Positions 10,901-20,200 of a stretch of DNA of 64,000 bases are shown here, piece after piece. The DNA comes from Caecitellus pseudoparvulus. Taxonomy: Eukaryota > Bigyra: Bicosoecida. The stretch's first letter is position 1, and every line of letters begins with the position of its first letter. Made by a program: the position numbers and the translations under genes. The notes under the pieces were generated by a model. It did no database searches. It saw only the letters and a program-made list of their open reading frames with translations, and had not been told where the DNA came from. The stretch is taken from contig CBFFRQ010000066.1 of assembly GCA_965644315.1 (NCBI GenBank), forward strand, positions 186,001 through 250,000. Direction: 5' to 3'.

Positions 10901-13574
10901 CTGCTGTCATGGCATGCGCCAGCGTGTTGTCCCGGGTGCTCACACGGCGGTGTTCAGCGGTGCCCGACGTGATGGCGAACACGGCCGCAGAGGGTCGAAA
11001 CGCAGGCTCTTGCATCATTCCTCTCCGAGTGCTGTTCGCGGCTGCTCGAAACGTCTCCAGCGTGGTGCGGCGTCTTGCAGGTGCTGTCGAGGGCCGTGGC
11101 TGTGCGCTGAAGGAGGGTTCCTGCGCATGTGCAGCCGCCCCTGCACCCCTTCTTCTCGGCGACATGGCAGCTTCCACGACAGCGCTATGGGGTCTCGGTA
11201 CAGGTTCATGCGTATGCTTGCCCCGCTGGGTCTGGGCGCTCTGAAGTGCAGCCGCAGCAGAGTCTCCCCAGCCCAAGTTCATAGGCCGCTTTGCGCTGCT
11301 GGGCGCGAGCCCTGGTCGCAGACCATCTCCGGCAGCGAGGGCTTCCCCTGCTTGCGCAGCAATGGCTTCAGTCGCAAGACGACTTCGGAGGTTCGAAGAG
11401 CGCGCTGCTGCAGTGAATGAGTCTGTTGTGCCCCTTTGGTCTGTGTCGGAGCTTTGGCAAGCAGAAATGCCCGCGAGCTCGCCCTCATCGACATCTACGT
11501 GCAGTGGCTTGGCGCGTCTGCGTACGCTGGAGGCAAGGTCAGGCACACGCCCAGTGGGTGCTACGTCATCGTCGTGGTCTTTAGACTTCTCTGTTGAGTT
11601 CCCCCACTGCGCTTGCGAGCTGCCTGTGCAGCGCATTGCTTTTGACACACGCAGTGCGAGCATGAGCTTGCGAGCTGCATGGTGTAGGCGCCCCCCGCTG
11701 AAAGCCGCGTCACTTTCACCCCCGTCCACATCCTCGGCTGCCTGAGCGACGGTTGAGAAACTCCCAGCCTTCGCCAGGGTTTCGGAAGTGATGCGTCCCT
11801 GGGCCATTGCGACAGTTGCAGCGGCAGCCAGCCTTCGCTGTCTAAAGGCCGTTTGAATCCTCTCCAAGACTCCATCTTGGGCAGATGTGATCAAGTCTAC
11901 ATCCTCCACGATGTCTCCCTCTAAGTCAAGAGGCAGCTGCTCTGCTGGGCTCTTGCAGCGTTTGGGTTCGTGCTGGCCAAGCATCGGGTCAAGGGAGCTG
12001 CCTGCGCGTTGCTCGCCTTCCATGCGAGCGGGGGCATCGCTCCATGAAACAGTGGGGGAATCTACCGGAGACGCCGCAGAGAATGCTCGTGCTGCCATCG
12101 GAGAGGCAGCTCCCCCAGATGCGAAGAAACTTGGCTTGCTGCTGGAGTGGCCAGGCGACAGGGGCCTGGCACCCAGTGCTGCAGATGGGGACGACACAGA
12201 AACTACCGAGAGAACACCATCTGATGCGGGACCATGAGCGCTGCTACGCTCGTCGTCAGTGCCGGAGTCTTCCTGCTCGATGAGCGTGCTGGCAAACGAT
12301 GCTTTGTGCCAAAGTCGCTTCCTGCGTTCAGCCTTGGCGGCTTCCAGAAGTTCCCGATGGCGCTGCGCTTGCGCAGCTTGAAATCTGGGCAGCACTTGAA
12401 GCAGCTCTTGCACTGGCGCAACGAGATCTGGGGCTTGCTGCTGCAGCGCGAGGGTAACTTCCCTTGCAGCGCGAGTGAAGGACTCGCCGACTGCTGCCAG
12501 GGCCTCACCGACAATCTCCTCTGGAAGAGAAGTGGGTTGTGGTGCTTTGGATGCTGCTGCATCTGCTGCAGCAGCCACGAGTGCTTTGGGGGCTCCAGGG
12601 CCTGCCTCCTTGAGTTGCCTTCGTGCGACTCGCGCGGATTCCCTGGCAGACGAGCGCCGGCGCTCTGACGTGCTATAGTGAGCTGAGAGGGCAGACAGAG
12701 TGTGTCGCATTACCCTCAACGACTGTACTGACCGAAGGGCTCCCTTCCAAACGCCCATCTTCGAGCTGTGCGTGGAGTGTGCGTCTGGTAGCAAGTCTTC
12801 GTCTGCCTGCAGTGTGTCACAGTGTGCTGCCGTGGTGGAGGCCAGGGTGGCGCTCTTGTCGGTGGCAGGCGTGGAATCACCAGAGATCTTGTCCTGCACG
12901 TGCTGATGGGATCCACTTTGGGCGCGCAGCCTTCCTGAAGCAGTGGCCGGGCGGGTCACAGACCTGTATGGCTGTGCTGGAGGCCTGGGTGCCTTTGCTG
13001 TTGTACCTTCCCGCCGCGCCCACTTTGCCAGTAGGTGGGAAATTTGCTGTGTCTCCTGTTGTTTTGCCCGCTTGGATGGATGTCGAGTCTTACTTTTCAC
13101 TGGCCTTGGCTCCTGAGAAGCTGTGTCTGATAACGCACGTGCTTGGCAGGAGGTGTCGGGTTCAGATTCTTGCGAGAGAGTGGACGCAACATGCCCGGAA
13201 GCATCGGAGGCAACAGGAACGCCCGCTTGTGCCTTCACCTCTGCCTTCGTTGGGAGCCGCCCAGCTCGGAAAATAGGTGGAGAATGGCTGCGGGGTGAGG
13301 ACCCTGTCGCGTGCGACTTCCCGGTGTCGGGCTTGGCATGCAGGGTAGCCAGCGGCGCAGCAGTGGCACGAGCCGGCACGCCAGGCAAGATCAGGGAACC
13401 CGGCTTCAAATCCCCACATGTAGGCTCCTCTGTGCGTAACGTTGTCGCAAACTGCCCGTGCTTGGAGGCACCCCTCGCCCGAGGCTGGCCACCGGCCCAG
13501 CGCCTCTGCAGCTTGGCAGAGACGGCTGCATCACGGCCAGGCATCAGAGCAGCATGCTCCCGCATTGGTTGCAT
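4908..13574 (-). CDS. Giant low-complexity EF-hand/coiled-coil protein with RPxSA motifs, putative ciliary protein
   Basis: A single open frame of 2,888 aa from the ATG at 13574, which lies 46 nt beyond the stop of the upstream transporter gene. The open frame itself continues to 14051 but would overlap that transporter, so I reject the longer form. Most of the protein is disordered and rich in Ser, Ala, Arg and Pro. Ordered parts: a probable coiled coil near 10460-10910 (LRQHIVTLEQESEVQTELA, then RRMEELQGTLKGLQ); a helical segment near 9960-10120 (LAFLYSMHAFACSP, MHPWLWFVFRVFGL); and an EF-hand-like pair near 7700-7930 (FQSIDGQGAGSISVRQL). At least eight short RPxSA/RPxTA motifs are scattered along it, a feature I associate with axonemal proteins. 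Around 10200-10470 the hydrophobic translation may hide an unresolved intron; a GC-AG donor, AAG|GCAAGG, is possible there. I do not recognise the family. The ciliary role is inference. Confidence 0.7.
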   Translation of the reverse strand: MQPMREHAALMPGRDAAVSAKLQRRWAGGQPRARGASKHGQFATTLRTEEPTCGDLKPGSLILPGVPARATAAPLATLHAKPDTGKSHATGSSPRSHSPPIFRAGRLPTKAEVKAQAGVPVASDASGHVASTLSQESEPDTSCQARALSDTASQEPRPVKSKTRHPSKRAKQQETQQISHLLAKWARREGTTAKAPRPPAQPYRSVTRPATASGRLRAQSGSHQHVQDKISGDSTPATDKSATLASTTAAHCDTLQADEDLLPDAHSTHSSKMGVWKGALRSVQSLRVMRHTLSALSAHYSTSERRRSSARESARVARRQLKEAGPGAPKALVAAAADAAASKAPQPTSLPEEIVGEALAAVGESFTRAAREVTLALQQQAPDLVAPVQELLQVLPRFQAAQAQRHRELLEAAKAERRKRLWHKASFASTLIEQEDSGTDDERSSAHGPASDGVLSVVSVSSPSAALGARPLSPGHSSSKPSFFASGGAASPMAARAFSAASPVDSPTVSWSDAPARMEGEQRAGSSLDPMLGQHEPKRCKSPAEQLPLDLEGDIVEDVDLITSAQDGVLERIQTAFRQRRLAAAATVAMAQGRITSETLAKAGSFSTVAQAAEDVDGGESDAAFSGGRLHHAARKLMLALRVSKAMRCTGSSQAQWGNSTEKSKDHDDDVAPTGRVPDLASSVRRRAKPLHVDVDEGELAGISACQSSDTDQRGTTDSFTAAARSSNLRSRLATEAIAAQAGEALAAGDGLRPGLAPSSAKRPMNLGWGDSAAAALQSAQTQRGKHTHEPVPRPHSAVVEAAMSPRRRGAGAAAHAQEPSFSAQPRPSTAPARRRTTLETFRAAANSTRRGMMQEPAFRPSAAVFAITSGTAEHRRVSTRDNTLAHAMTAEVGGIAAPLVRRLRQHIVTLEQESEVQTELASRAIADLRSRLGSYHEGKTSWSARNGAPVARRMEELQGTLKGLQGSSAAQVSALSGMDKMLRRISTMTEGWMEKAQAAAQRVFLSQGCQTDDSFPLDMSLEGHFRTSLAVQYQEEIAELKARRRARRPSGAAARTPPDQSRPPPLSLSHQPSVRATFILYAVPPLLPVPLLLGSHAAHGPGTWLWRFVHFTTTPSMRLAAQSRQTMPLTNLIDTCMAIFRAQETSDAAKDEEGSPRLDIWEQVHTYFKHSFGTGKRGGNLAPKRTLAFLYSMHAFACSPVARMHPWLWFVFRVFGLHTAVPFGAGKQDCALGSTPTPRARPAGGPTSREHSMLHPSSKEMWHPASYATTLQRGMLWDHDLLKCLPPPDADLDQLGSPKRQSAPVPGHRAQHSLMSYSAHLSAIAAAARDASADAPPPIRGAAGVPHRYSTQAATFAATARLHIHSTEEQESDSASLMQDMRFVGLPVPADYPSRTTRTLRPGGGAGDLADLPMPEYLPKLVLRLRSALKSLSRRYEGVLRGRGLHNASGHPSGDGSPRTRGVERPPSSIKRFELPDRHQVRGRASLGSRQGALPIEPTRLVAPFAVRVPCHAQAALASCVPDPKERKLSGSPAAVRVAKGDLHFAQHGECVESTSQSTHQDHVVESEPVDVPHGVQPVETARRPSSAKGQLEGGPRVHARDSVESAQIGTAPLVERKRPASAQPPHRKDASLVLASEPNSPDKYKPRGLQRPAIPADGTHHDQAASNARGSAEEPGGERVACITVAEVVSDSIKALVGLECDPEAGTPGASAPSGTLQGQDNGSLGHEDALERLHQALEVPVPARTSAIAPEALAAARWTMTGFSVRNMSHMRREWAPLSPLFDTLRPFMQGVGHLPSTRHSPFSSQGGSGGVTTSSRTYSLWDHLSDDLLAHAMLPSMAADPHTSWNDAHVVSEGSGAANAAEQLPPKAARSRLTIRQKRELLAKEKFVASLAKLGLGSLRSTFQSIDGQGAGSISVRQLTSFMAENCMRLSSQETKRILRSMVSTVTPHSQISFLAFTNAFREVHASGGMLVVDFDVVTALVCRAHLSAVAQIEANWAAAFALADSHAVHAPGSRDVLAHGVLGAIHLSQLATLLADVSEQTTSSVQLPFPAATSVLAELVSGGAEHDCDLPVHALAEAAAESKPRVGANERWRVPGHADVHPPPDRALGSQAKSASHAGDTQAGMSTGHRSSAGADPQDHEHITAHLATSLQLKAVEGTKSAVLQLCAIRLFDLCSARLEARLACARQSSMQAAPPTQAQGSPITPGAASTWLRQGGGSPEPGFGGMQTPPRSAPWLPLLPVLPLCRASDHPCMVWSPSKDSLVDLGLLKQAPGPSMGQTDSPTASPEEATNAARVPIRIVPTLSPCMVTLYDLLCVARAFNLTAPQHPLALGYTLTSAFTVRSAGASQSRDISAAESNKAPARSTPKRSPAATRARPSSAESASASLARGGWDASRSVTSDTLVQTASVARDSSPVSRAASPSADERSEGTWLSPRRQTSLKDAARAVAGRNKQRGSARRRSATARIPSHSPSRPTTPRKTSPAILEQTHRSFFEVTHGEQAGVGALHSGDAAPRSPPGSPEECACDEQSSRLSAELCQGPWEVTGKSVPTSGVVDFVTRQPEHVESVEPDETLGLRDLARRAGSPAAVRLAPFSLSDNADASHAPRIDPQVYEQFLGQGAAPDAIAVHSSKAIGVSHRAARSAEVGRGAAGGLRAASRPSPAQLHRNRMLRPASAPNRQSRAGHGAKVAIEAGLQLARASRQATPALSDVTDDTLDRVGRGVGQYEVPQPPEGDRYLRVGPNAPRPRKWPSYTPPAAAGAVLRRPRSADVRRGSASSIRALAPASTGDAQEAVQGSEAGPSLVQRQEGMPRHRADAAVRRAGLGAGVSGRTQGGRPTLSRPRVREDHSLPPATVDRPLGSAPLRGQLHVVGMTVDSNNTDK

Positions 13575-13620
13575 TATGGACGTGAAGCTATGGGCTGCAG
13601 CGAATCCACACCACCAGCTG

Positions 13621-15476
13621 CTACACTGCGGAGTCGCCCTGCACACTAATTTGGCGGAGAGATTGCAAAGCTGCGTGGGTCTCCAGCGGGGCTGTCCTCG
13701 CCCGCCCGCGCATGGAGTCGCTGCTCGCCGCTGAAAACGCAGATGAGCCAGCACACCCAACAGATCGTAAGGAGGCAGAAATTGGTGCCCCTGGTCGATG
13801 GTTTCCCGCTGGAGCGGGCACACGGCGGGGGATCGGCACGGCGACAGTCGGCGCGGTGCCCGTGGAGTCTCCCCGCACATCAGCGGGAACGGTGCTGCTG
13901 GCGGGACCAGGGACAACCGCAGGAGCAGTGTACTGACTCTGTGCGCCTGATTGCTGCACCACAACCGGCGATGCTGGGTTTGTGAGGAGCGGGTGCAGGT
14001 CCAGGTAAAGAGGCACGAGCATGCAGGTGAGCAAGAGGGCTGCAAGCGCAACGTTCACAGCAAGGAAATCCCCCCCCAAAGTGTCGCCAGCTAGAGTATC
14101 AACGAAGAACGCTGCCACTCCGACTGGGGCCAGAGCAGCAAACACGACAGCAACCGAAACGCCGATGGCATCTGGGGGGAACGACGTGCTGATGAACACC
14201 AAGAACACAGCCCACTTGCCAGACCGAAGTACAAAAAAGAGGGCTGCTGCTGCATACTGACAGTGCAACTCGGGGATGCAGTTCAGCGCGCACTGCACGA
14301 GAGCCAGCGCAAGCAGGCCACCAAACGCTCGGTTGTGGTTGCCAGCGCAGCTGCGGAGCCAGCACTCTACACCGAACATCGAGAGCCAGCCTAGGGCTGG
14401 AAGGGCAATGTTGTACACAAGCATGAACAGGTCAACGTCTTTCCCAGCAGCCCCAGCATGCCGCACAAGCCAGCGGGCTTGTTGGTTCACAGTGGCAGCG
14501 TACAGGATGTCACGCAGGGACAGCACGAACATGATAGCGGCAGCTCCCCAGAAAGCGCGCGAGGGAAGGACATGGGAGGAGAAAGTCGCACAGAGAGGCT
14601 CTTGGCGCCGTCGTTGCACAGGTTCAGTCGACAACACCGGTCCAGCAGGAGTGCTGCCCAGAAAAGGCTCGGCAAGGTGCTGGGGCCATGATTGGCCGTG
14701 GTGTTGCTTGTCTTCGGAAGGTGTTGGGCTGCGTGCAGGAAGGGTAAACAAGCTTCCCAGGATGACCACCCCTGCCGCCGCAACATACACCCCAACAGCG
14801 AAACGCAGCGGCACCGCGCCCCAGTATGTGGCAGCCGCCATGCTGAGGAACACAGCAGACGAGGCTTCCCGCCAGCCTGCCAGGTGAGCTGCCCAGGTCT
14901 CAACCCGACTGGAAGCGTGCAAGAGTACAGGCAGCTGGGCAACTGTACCGAAGCTCGCCATGAAGCCCAAGGCAGGACTCAATGCCCAGACAGACGCCCC
15001 CCCTAGCATGAGTAGGCACGTGGCCACCACACCCAGCATTGCGAAGGCAAAGGTTTGCAGTGCACGGGGGCCCCAGGAATGCAGCATGACGCCTGCAACT
15101 GGCATGCTGCACCAGAAAGCCATCATGCTCATCATGAATAACAGATCCAGTCGCCTCTCTTGTTCAGGGCAGGTTGGGGTCCAACTCCAAGAGCTCTGGC
15201 CGTCGTCGCCAGGCTCTGTGTGGCCTTCACAGGCCTCCTTGAACACGCCAGCGTGATACAGCAGCGGGAGAAAAGACTGATATCCAAAGATCACCGCGCT
15301 TGTCAGCCATCTGTAGCGGTGCGAGCACACATGGGGTTTTGCCGTGAAGGGCACGCGCCGGGGTCCTGCTGCACTGCACCTGGCGGCAGCTCCCCATTTC
15401 GCTCGAGCAGCACGTACATGGAGAGAACGCTCAACAGGAATGCAAGAGAGTGGGGTTTCTTGTCACCCCCTTGCAT
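13621..15476 (-). CDS. Major facilitator superfamily transporter, SLC43/FMP42-like
   Basis: A 12-helix membrane transporter. The long frame opens at a GTG at 15354, but a better model adds a first exon, 15476-15418, starting at an ATG and joined in phase 2 to 15310-13621 across a 107-nt intron (donor GTACGT, acceptor CTACAG). The join completes helix 1 (LAFLLSVLSI|WLTSAVIFGY) and gives 582 aa. Six helices, a long charged central loop (near 14570-14720) and six more helices follow, with a Pro/Ala-rich cytoplasmic tail. The FGYQSFLPLLYHAGVF segment in helix 1 and overall order resemble the SLC43 amino-acid transporters and fungal FMP42, but no substrate can be deduced. It lies upstream of, and on the same strand as, the giant protein gene. 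Confidence 0.85.
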
Positions 15477-15849
15477 TTTTCAGCGAACTTTGTGCCTAGC
15501 GGCGGCAGAAGCCCTGGAGCGGACACTGAGGCTGGTTCTGCCGCCGCACTGGCGCAGGTGTGCTCTGCCACAGGCGCCTTGCTTCCCTTCGCCTAGCGGG
15601 AAGCAAGGCGGGAATACCTCGCCAACGGCATCTAGAGGCATACTACCCCGGGCTTTCCTGCAATCTGCATTGTGTCCCAAGGTGGCAATGATGAAGGGGT
15701 TGCGTTCGCTCACATTCGTAGGATACCGGCGAACGTGGAGCGTGCTTGAGCGCGCAAAGCCAGCCAACGAAAGGGACACCGAATGCCCACAGGAATGCAC
15801 TTGAAGGCTTCCTTTCACCCGGGTTATCGGCGCATTTGCGCAGGACCGC
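15477..15849. other. Intergenic region between MFS and JMJD6-like genes
   Basis: The 373-nt gap separates two minus-strand genes. I see no convincing coding frame, repeat or RNA. It presumably contains the transporter promoter and the 3' end of the JmjC gene transcript. Confidence 0.5.
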
Positions 15850-17040
15850 TTATGGCGTAGATTCAAGCAAGCCCCGAGCTGCTTGTTGCAGAGCAGGTGT
15901 GGCTTGCTGCAGGGCTGTCTTCCAGCGACAAGCCATTTCGGCATCGACGGCGCTCAGCTCCACCAATGATGCCGCGACAGAGCTGGAAGTTACAAAATTC
16001 TCTGTGACGGCAACAGTGACAGTGCAGTTCAGCACTGCATGCCACCACCCGTGAGGCACTACCACAGTTTGGCCTGGACCCTGCATGAACTCTAGCATGC
16101 AATGTTCCGCAGCAAAAGATCCTTGCTCTGGGTACCGGAATCGCCACATGCTGGGGTGCTGCCCTTCAGCTTCCGGAGCATGTTGGCCAGGCAGTGGAGT
16201 GAACTGATCACGACATGCTGCCGAGTGACCGCATGCCTCAGACATGAACCCCTTCAGCAACGGTAGCTTGTCTCGAAACCAACGATAGGCAGGCAGTCTT
16301 CCCTCAGTGCCTGTGCCTGCGAGGTGAGCCTTCGCATCCTCTTCCATGCACAATCCAGCCTGAGGAGTGCCGGGGGGAAAGAGCACCCACCACTTCCAGC
16401 CCTCGATCAACGAGTTCCAAGCAGCACTGTGCAAAGGGTCAACATGTAAAGGGCTTCCCGAGCGTGGGGGTCCAATCAGCAGCCACCTGTGTGGTGGGCG
16501 CGAGTCAGGCTCCCCGGGCAGTTCCAATAGGCTGAGTAGATCCTCGGTGCAGCAGGACGGGCGTGCGTATGCGCGTAGGAGCGCCTCATCAGCCTCTTCG
16601 AACGTTGCATCAAAGAGGTACATGGGATTTTCATCAGCTGTGGAGCTCATGTACTCGCAGTATTCGTCCAACGTCAGCAACTCCGCGTCCCCATCGCTGT
16701 TGGTGCCGCACTCGAAGGAGCAATCGCCGTATTCCCTTTTCAAGTTCTCAAGCTCAAACTTCGAGGGGTCAGACCACCCAACCAGCCCTTCTTTGATCAA
16801 GAAGGGAACTTCAAGTGCGCACTCCTTCGCTTCCAGCTGGCCTTGAAAGGTGTCGACGCGTGGAGTGCAGCTGCGGAAATTGGTTGCAGACGAGCAGTGC
16901 CCAGCACCGCTCTCCCCGGCCAGCAGCTGTGCCTGGAACACCTGAAGCAAGGAATTCCTGATGCCCTTACTACTGCACACTTTCATCGTCTCAACAGCAT
17001 GTGGTGCGGCCTGATCCCGTGCATGGCCCTGACTGGCCAT
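15850..17040 (-). CDS. JMJD6: JmjC-domain 2-oxoglutarate oxygenase, JMJD6-like
   Basis: Fe(II)/2-oxoglutarate oxygenase of the JMJD6 family, whose animal members hydroxylate lysines of splicing factors. The frame from the ATG at 17040 gives 396 aa with no intron; a second ATG at 16986 would remove 18 residues. The N-terminal half carries the family landmarks in order: VPFLIKEGLVGW, LKREYGDCSFECG, LDEYCEYMSST, NPMYLFDATF and YARPSCCTEDLL. The JmjC core has WLLIGPPRSGSPLHVDPLHS, where H and D of HVD are two iron ligands, then AWNSLIEGWKWWVLFPP. The third ligand His is in VVVPHGWWHAVLN, followed by TVAVTENFV. The basic nuclear-localisation stretches and polySer tail of animal JMJD6 are absent; the C-terminus is a short Ala/Gln helix. 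Its exact substrate is unknown. Confidence 0.9.
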   Translation of the reverse strand: MASQGHARDQAAPHAVETMKVCSSKGIRNSLLQVFQAQLLAGESGAGHCSSATNFRSCTPRVDTFQGQLEAKECALEVPFLIKEGLVGWSDPSKFELENLKREYGDCSFECGTNSDGDAELLTLDEYCEYMSSTADENPMYLFDATFEEADEALLRAYARPSCCTEDLLSLLELPGEPDSRPPHRWLLIGPPRSGSPLHVDPLHSAAWNSLIEGWKWWVLFPPGTPQAGLCMEEDAKAHLAGTGTEGRLPAYRWFRDKLPLLKGFMSEACGHSAACRDQFTPLPGQHAPEAEGQHPSMWRFRYPEQGSFAAEHCMLEFMQGPGQTVVVPHGWWHAVLNCTVTVAVTENFVTSSSVAASLVELSAVDAEMACRWKTALQQATPALQQAARGLLESTP

Positions 17041-17267
17041 GCACTGCTGAGGCTGTGCTTGCACAGGCGGCGCTGCTGGCTAAAGTGCCTTGTCAGAAGG
17101 CATTGGCAGGGGTGCCTAGTGGCTACTGATGCACTCTCTGGCATTTGTTTGGGCGTATGGGAAGTGTGGGAGGCACAGTAGGTGCCTGCAGGCGGACAAG
17201 GCCAGGTGGTGCAAACTTGAATTATCACCTCGAGAAAACAATCAACCGTCAACGAGCACAAAGCACG

Positions 17268-20200
17268 TCACATAGTGTCTGCCGATGGCATTTGAGGTAA
17301 ATGCCTGTCTGAAGACAAGCTCACAGTACCCAAAGCGCGTACCCCAAAAAACACGCTGGACATGCTGCCTTCGCTGTCATCTTCCGATGAGAACCCGCTG
17401 GAACTGCAGGTTGACTCAGGTCGCATGGGCAAGGTCCCAGCTGCAGCATCTACAGCTGCCCTGTCGTGCACTGGGAAGATAAGCTGAAGTCCAGACCTCG
17501 TAAATGCGGCTCCCTCGGCGCTGGGTAGCTGCCCTCTCCGCACGAGCAGTACTCCATCGTCGCTGCTGACTCCTGCCAAGCGTTCCATATCTGATGTCCG
17601 GCAACTTCCAGCAGCCTTGCAGTCTTCAGACAGCACACTCTCGCCCGTCCTCACTCTGGCCGGGAAAGACGCATCAGGAATGTCCCCCGGCTTGGCAACA
17701 GCGGGGGGGGCTAGCTGCCTCCCTGGGAGTTGCAGCATCCACTGTGGCACTCCCTGTGGCGGGTGCAAAGTGATGGGCAGCGACGCCCTGGCAGAAACTG
17801 CGGCTGGTGTGGGCATCATTCCAGGTCTTGGCTGGCAGTCCTCTGCTGGCGCGAAAGGCGACCAAAGTGGCGGAATGTCAATCTTGACGCTGCCCTGTTC
17901 TGAGGGCTCTGACACGCTTGTCGCAGACTTTAGCGGAAGAGGCGCAACTTTGGCTGGAGACGACGCGCCAAGCTCTGGCATGCCAGGCAAGAACACCCCT
18001 CTGCGTCTCCACACTGCCACGGCACCGGCGCCCACTAACGCAACACAGCACAATACTGCAATGGAGGTCGCAAGGGTGATGTTCACAGAAGATACAGCGG
18101 AGCTGGAGGCTTTCGAACCCCCCCTCCTGCTTTGCTCTGCTGCCTCCACGACCTCCACCTGGGCAAAGGCTTGCGCTGCTGTGAGGCTGGAGCTTGTGCC
18201 GTTGTGAACAACTATCACCGAGCCGCTGGGCACAGCACACCAGGATACGGGGGGCGAGTCGTTGGCACAGCTTGGTGCTGGGGGCGTGCCCAAAACTTCT
18301 CCGTGGGCATCCTCCCCGGCCTGGTGGACAGTCTGACCGATGCTTGGCTCATGCTGCAAGGCCAAGTGCATCAAGGATGCCAGCACAACTGCGCGCTCTT
18401 GGAGGGTGGCACTTGGAGCAAGAGAACGCCCCCGTTGCCCCCAACCGCCCGAGGGAAGTGCAGGTAGTACGAAGCCTACCGGGAGCTGAAGGGTGGAATT
18501 CGCGAGGCGAGTGACACCAACAAGCACAGCATCTGCAGATCGTCTCAAAAGGTGTTGTGCCGCCATGGCCTGGAGAGACTCTGGGAGGCGCGCGAGTAAC
18601 GCTTGTCCCACACGGGACAAACGCTCAGTCATGGCTGAGCGCAAAGAGGTCCGGAATACAGGTCGATGGACTTCCTGAACAAGGCCAGTCTCCATGCCAG
18701 GGGGAATTCTGAGCAGAATGGCCCCCCAAGCCTCCGCAATGCGCTGCCCGGGCACAGCAACTGCACTAGAGGACGGCGAGCTTGCAGGCGAGGCCGTGGT
18801 GGTTGGGGACCGTGTGGGAGTCAGCCCAGCATTTGGCTTCGGCATTGCAACCTCTGTCTGCTGCGAAGGTGTTGTGCTGCTTTTCAAGCCAACTGTGGGG
18901 ATCGCTGATGGTGAGGCTTCCGCGGTACTGCTCGCAGCATGTGAGGCACTACCTGTTCGTTGAGAAGAAGCGTGGCTTGAGCCCGTGATGGTGGGGGTTT
19001 CTGAACAAAGTGGCAGGGGGGTTTCAGTCTCTGTACCACATGGCGTGGGGCTTGGTGAGAGTGTTGCAGAAGCTGAAACTTCTCGCAAGAGATTGCTGGG
19101 TGTCGGTAGCGGTGAGTACCACTCTGGGCTTGAGCTTCCTGATGTCGTCGGAGTCGCTGACGGGGATGGAGTGCTTGAAGCAAGTGGAGGGGCGAAGGGC
19201 TCGGCCGAACCGCTCGCGCTGGCGCTGGCAGTGGCTGAGCCTGTCGCAGAAGGTGAGGCGGATGGTGATACAGCCAAAACCGGAGTCGGTGTGGGTCCAT
19301 GCGCAGGCTTTGCCTTGGGTTTTGTCCACATGGCCCTGCGCGGTCCCCGCAGCACTGCAGCCGGCAGAGTCGCGGCACGCCTTGCGCCGCCTGGAAGCTC
19401 CATTTCACACACGTATCGATGCAGATCGGAGCAATTTCGGGTTGCCACGCTAACATTCCCTCCATCATGGCGAACAATCCCCACCTGGCAAGTGTACGGA
19501 TCCGTAAGCGCCGGTACCGAATACACGCTCCGGAGTGAGGGTGCAACAGCCAGCCAGGCAGTGCCGGGGCCCATGAATCCAGCCAGTACATGGAATTCCC
19601 ACACCGAGTTTGCTTCTGCTAGGGTGGATCGGAGGCCGGGGTACACAGATGCACAGTTGGCTTGAGATGTTGTGTGGTTCGTTGGCGCTTGATAGATCCT
19701 GTAGCAGCGATCAGGGGCAGAAGACTTGCCACCGGCCCCAGAAACAGAAGAATGAACCCACCCAGAAGGACATGCTGAGCGCACTCGCCGCTCGCAAATT
19801 GCGACAGGTGCAGCGGAAGTGTGGCCGCAAGGCACGAGCTGAAACTCTGCAAGCTCCGAAGCATTTTGGCTCGGACCAATAGTAACGCACGTGGTACTGG
19901 TGTTTGCTGCACGGCGCGTGAGGGCTGCTGACACAGCTGCAGTCTGGCCAGACAAGGAAGCGAAACCTGGCAAGTCCTGTCCAATGATTCCTGTCAAGCC
20001 CCGAGGGTAGTTGGCGTTGTGCAGCAGCGCAAGGGCCGTCTGCATAGACGCAAGCCCTTCCAGCGACGCGAGCTGCCCATACATGCCCGCGCAAACTGAG
20101 GCGCCGCGGAATGCACTGCCTGAAGCCTGCAGTTCGGGGGTCAGCCGCAAGCACAGCGGGCCTGCTGCGGACCAGCCAGTGGGGCACGAGGCAGAGTCCA

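Noticed and set aside
13575-14051. N-terminal extension of the giant minus-strand frame
   Set aside because: It overlaps the coding sequence of the MFS transporter on the same strand; the ATG at 13574, just after the transporter stop, is the first sensible start.
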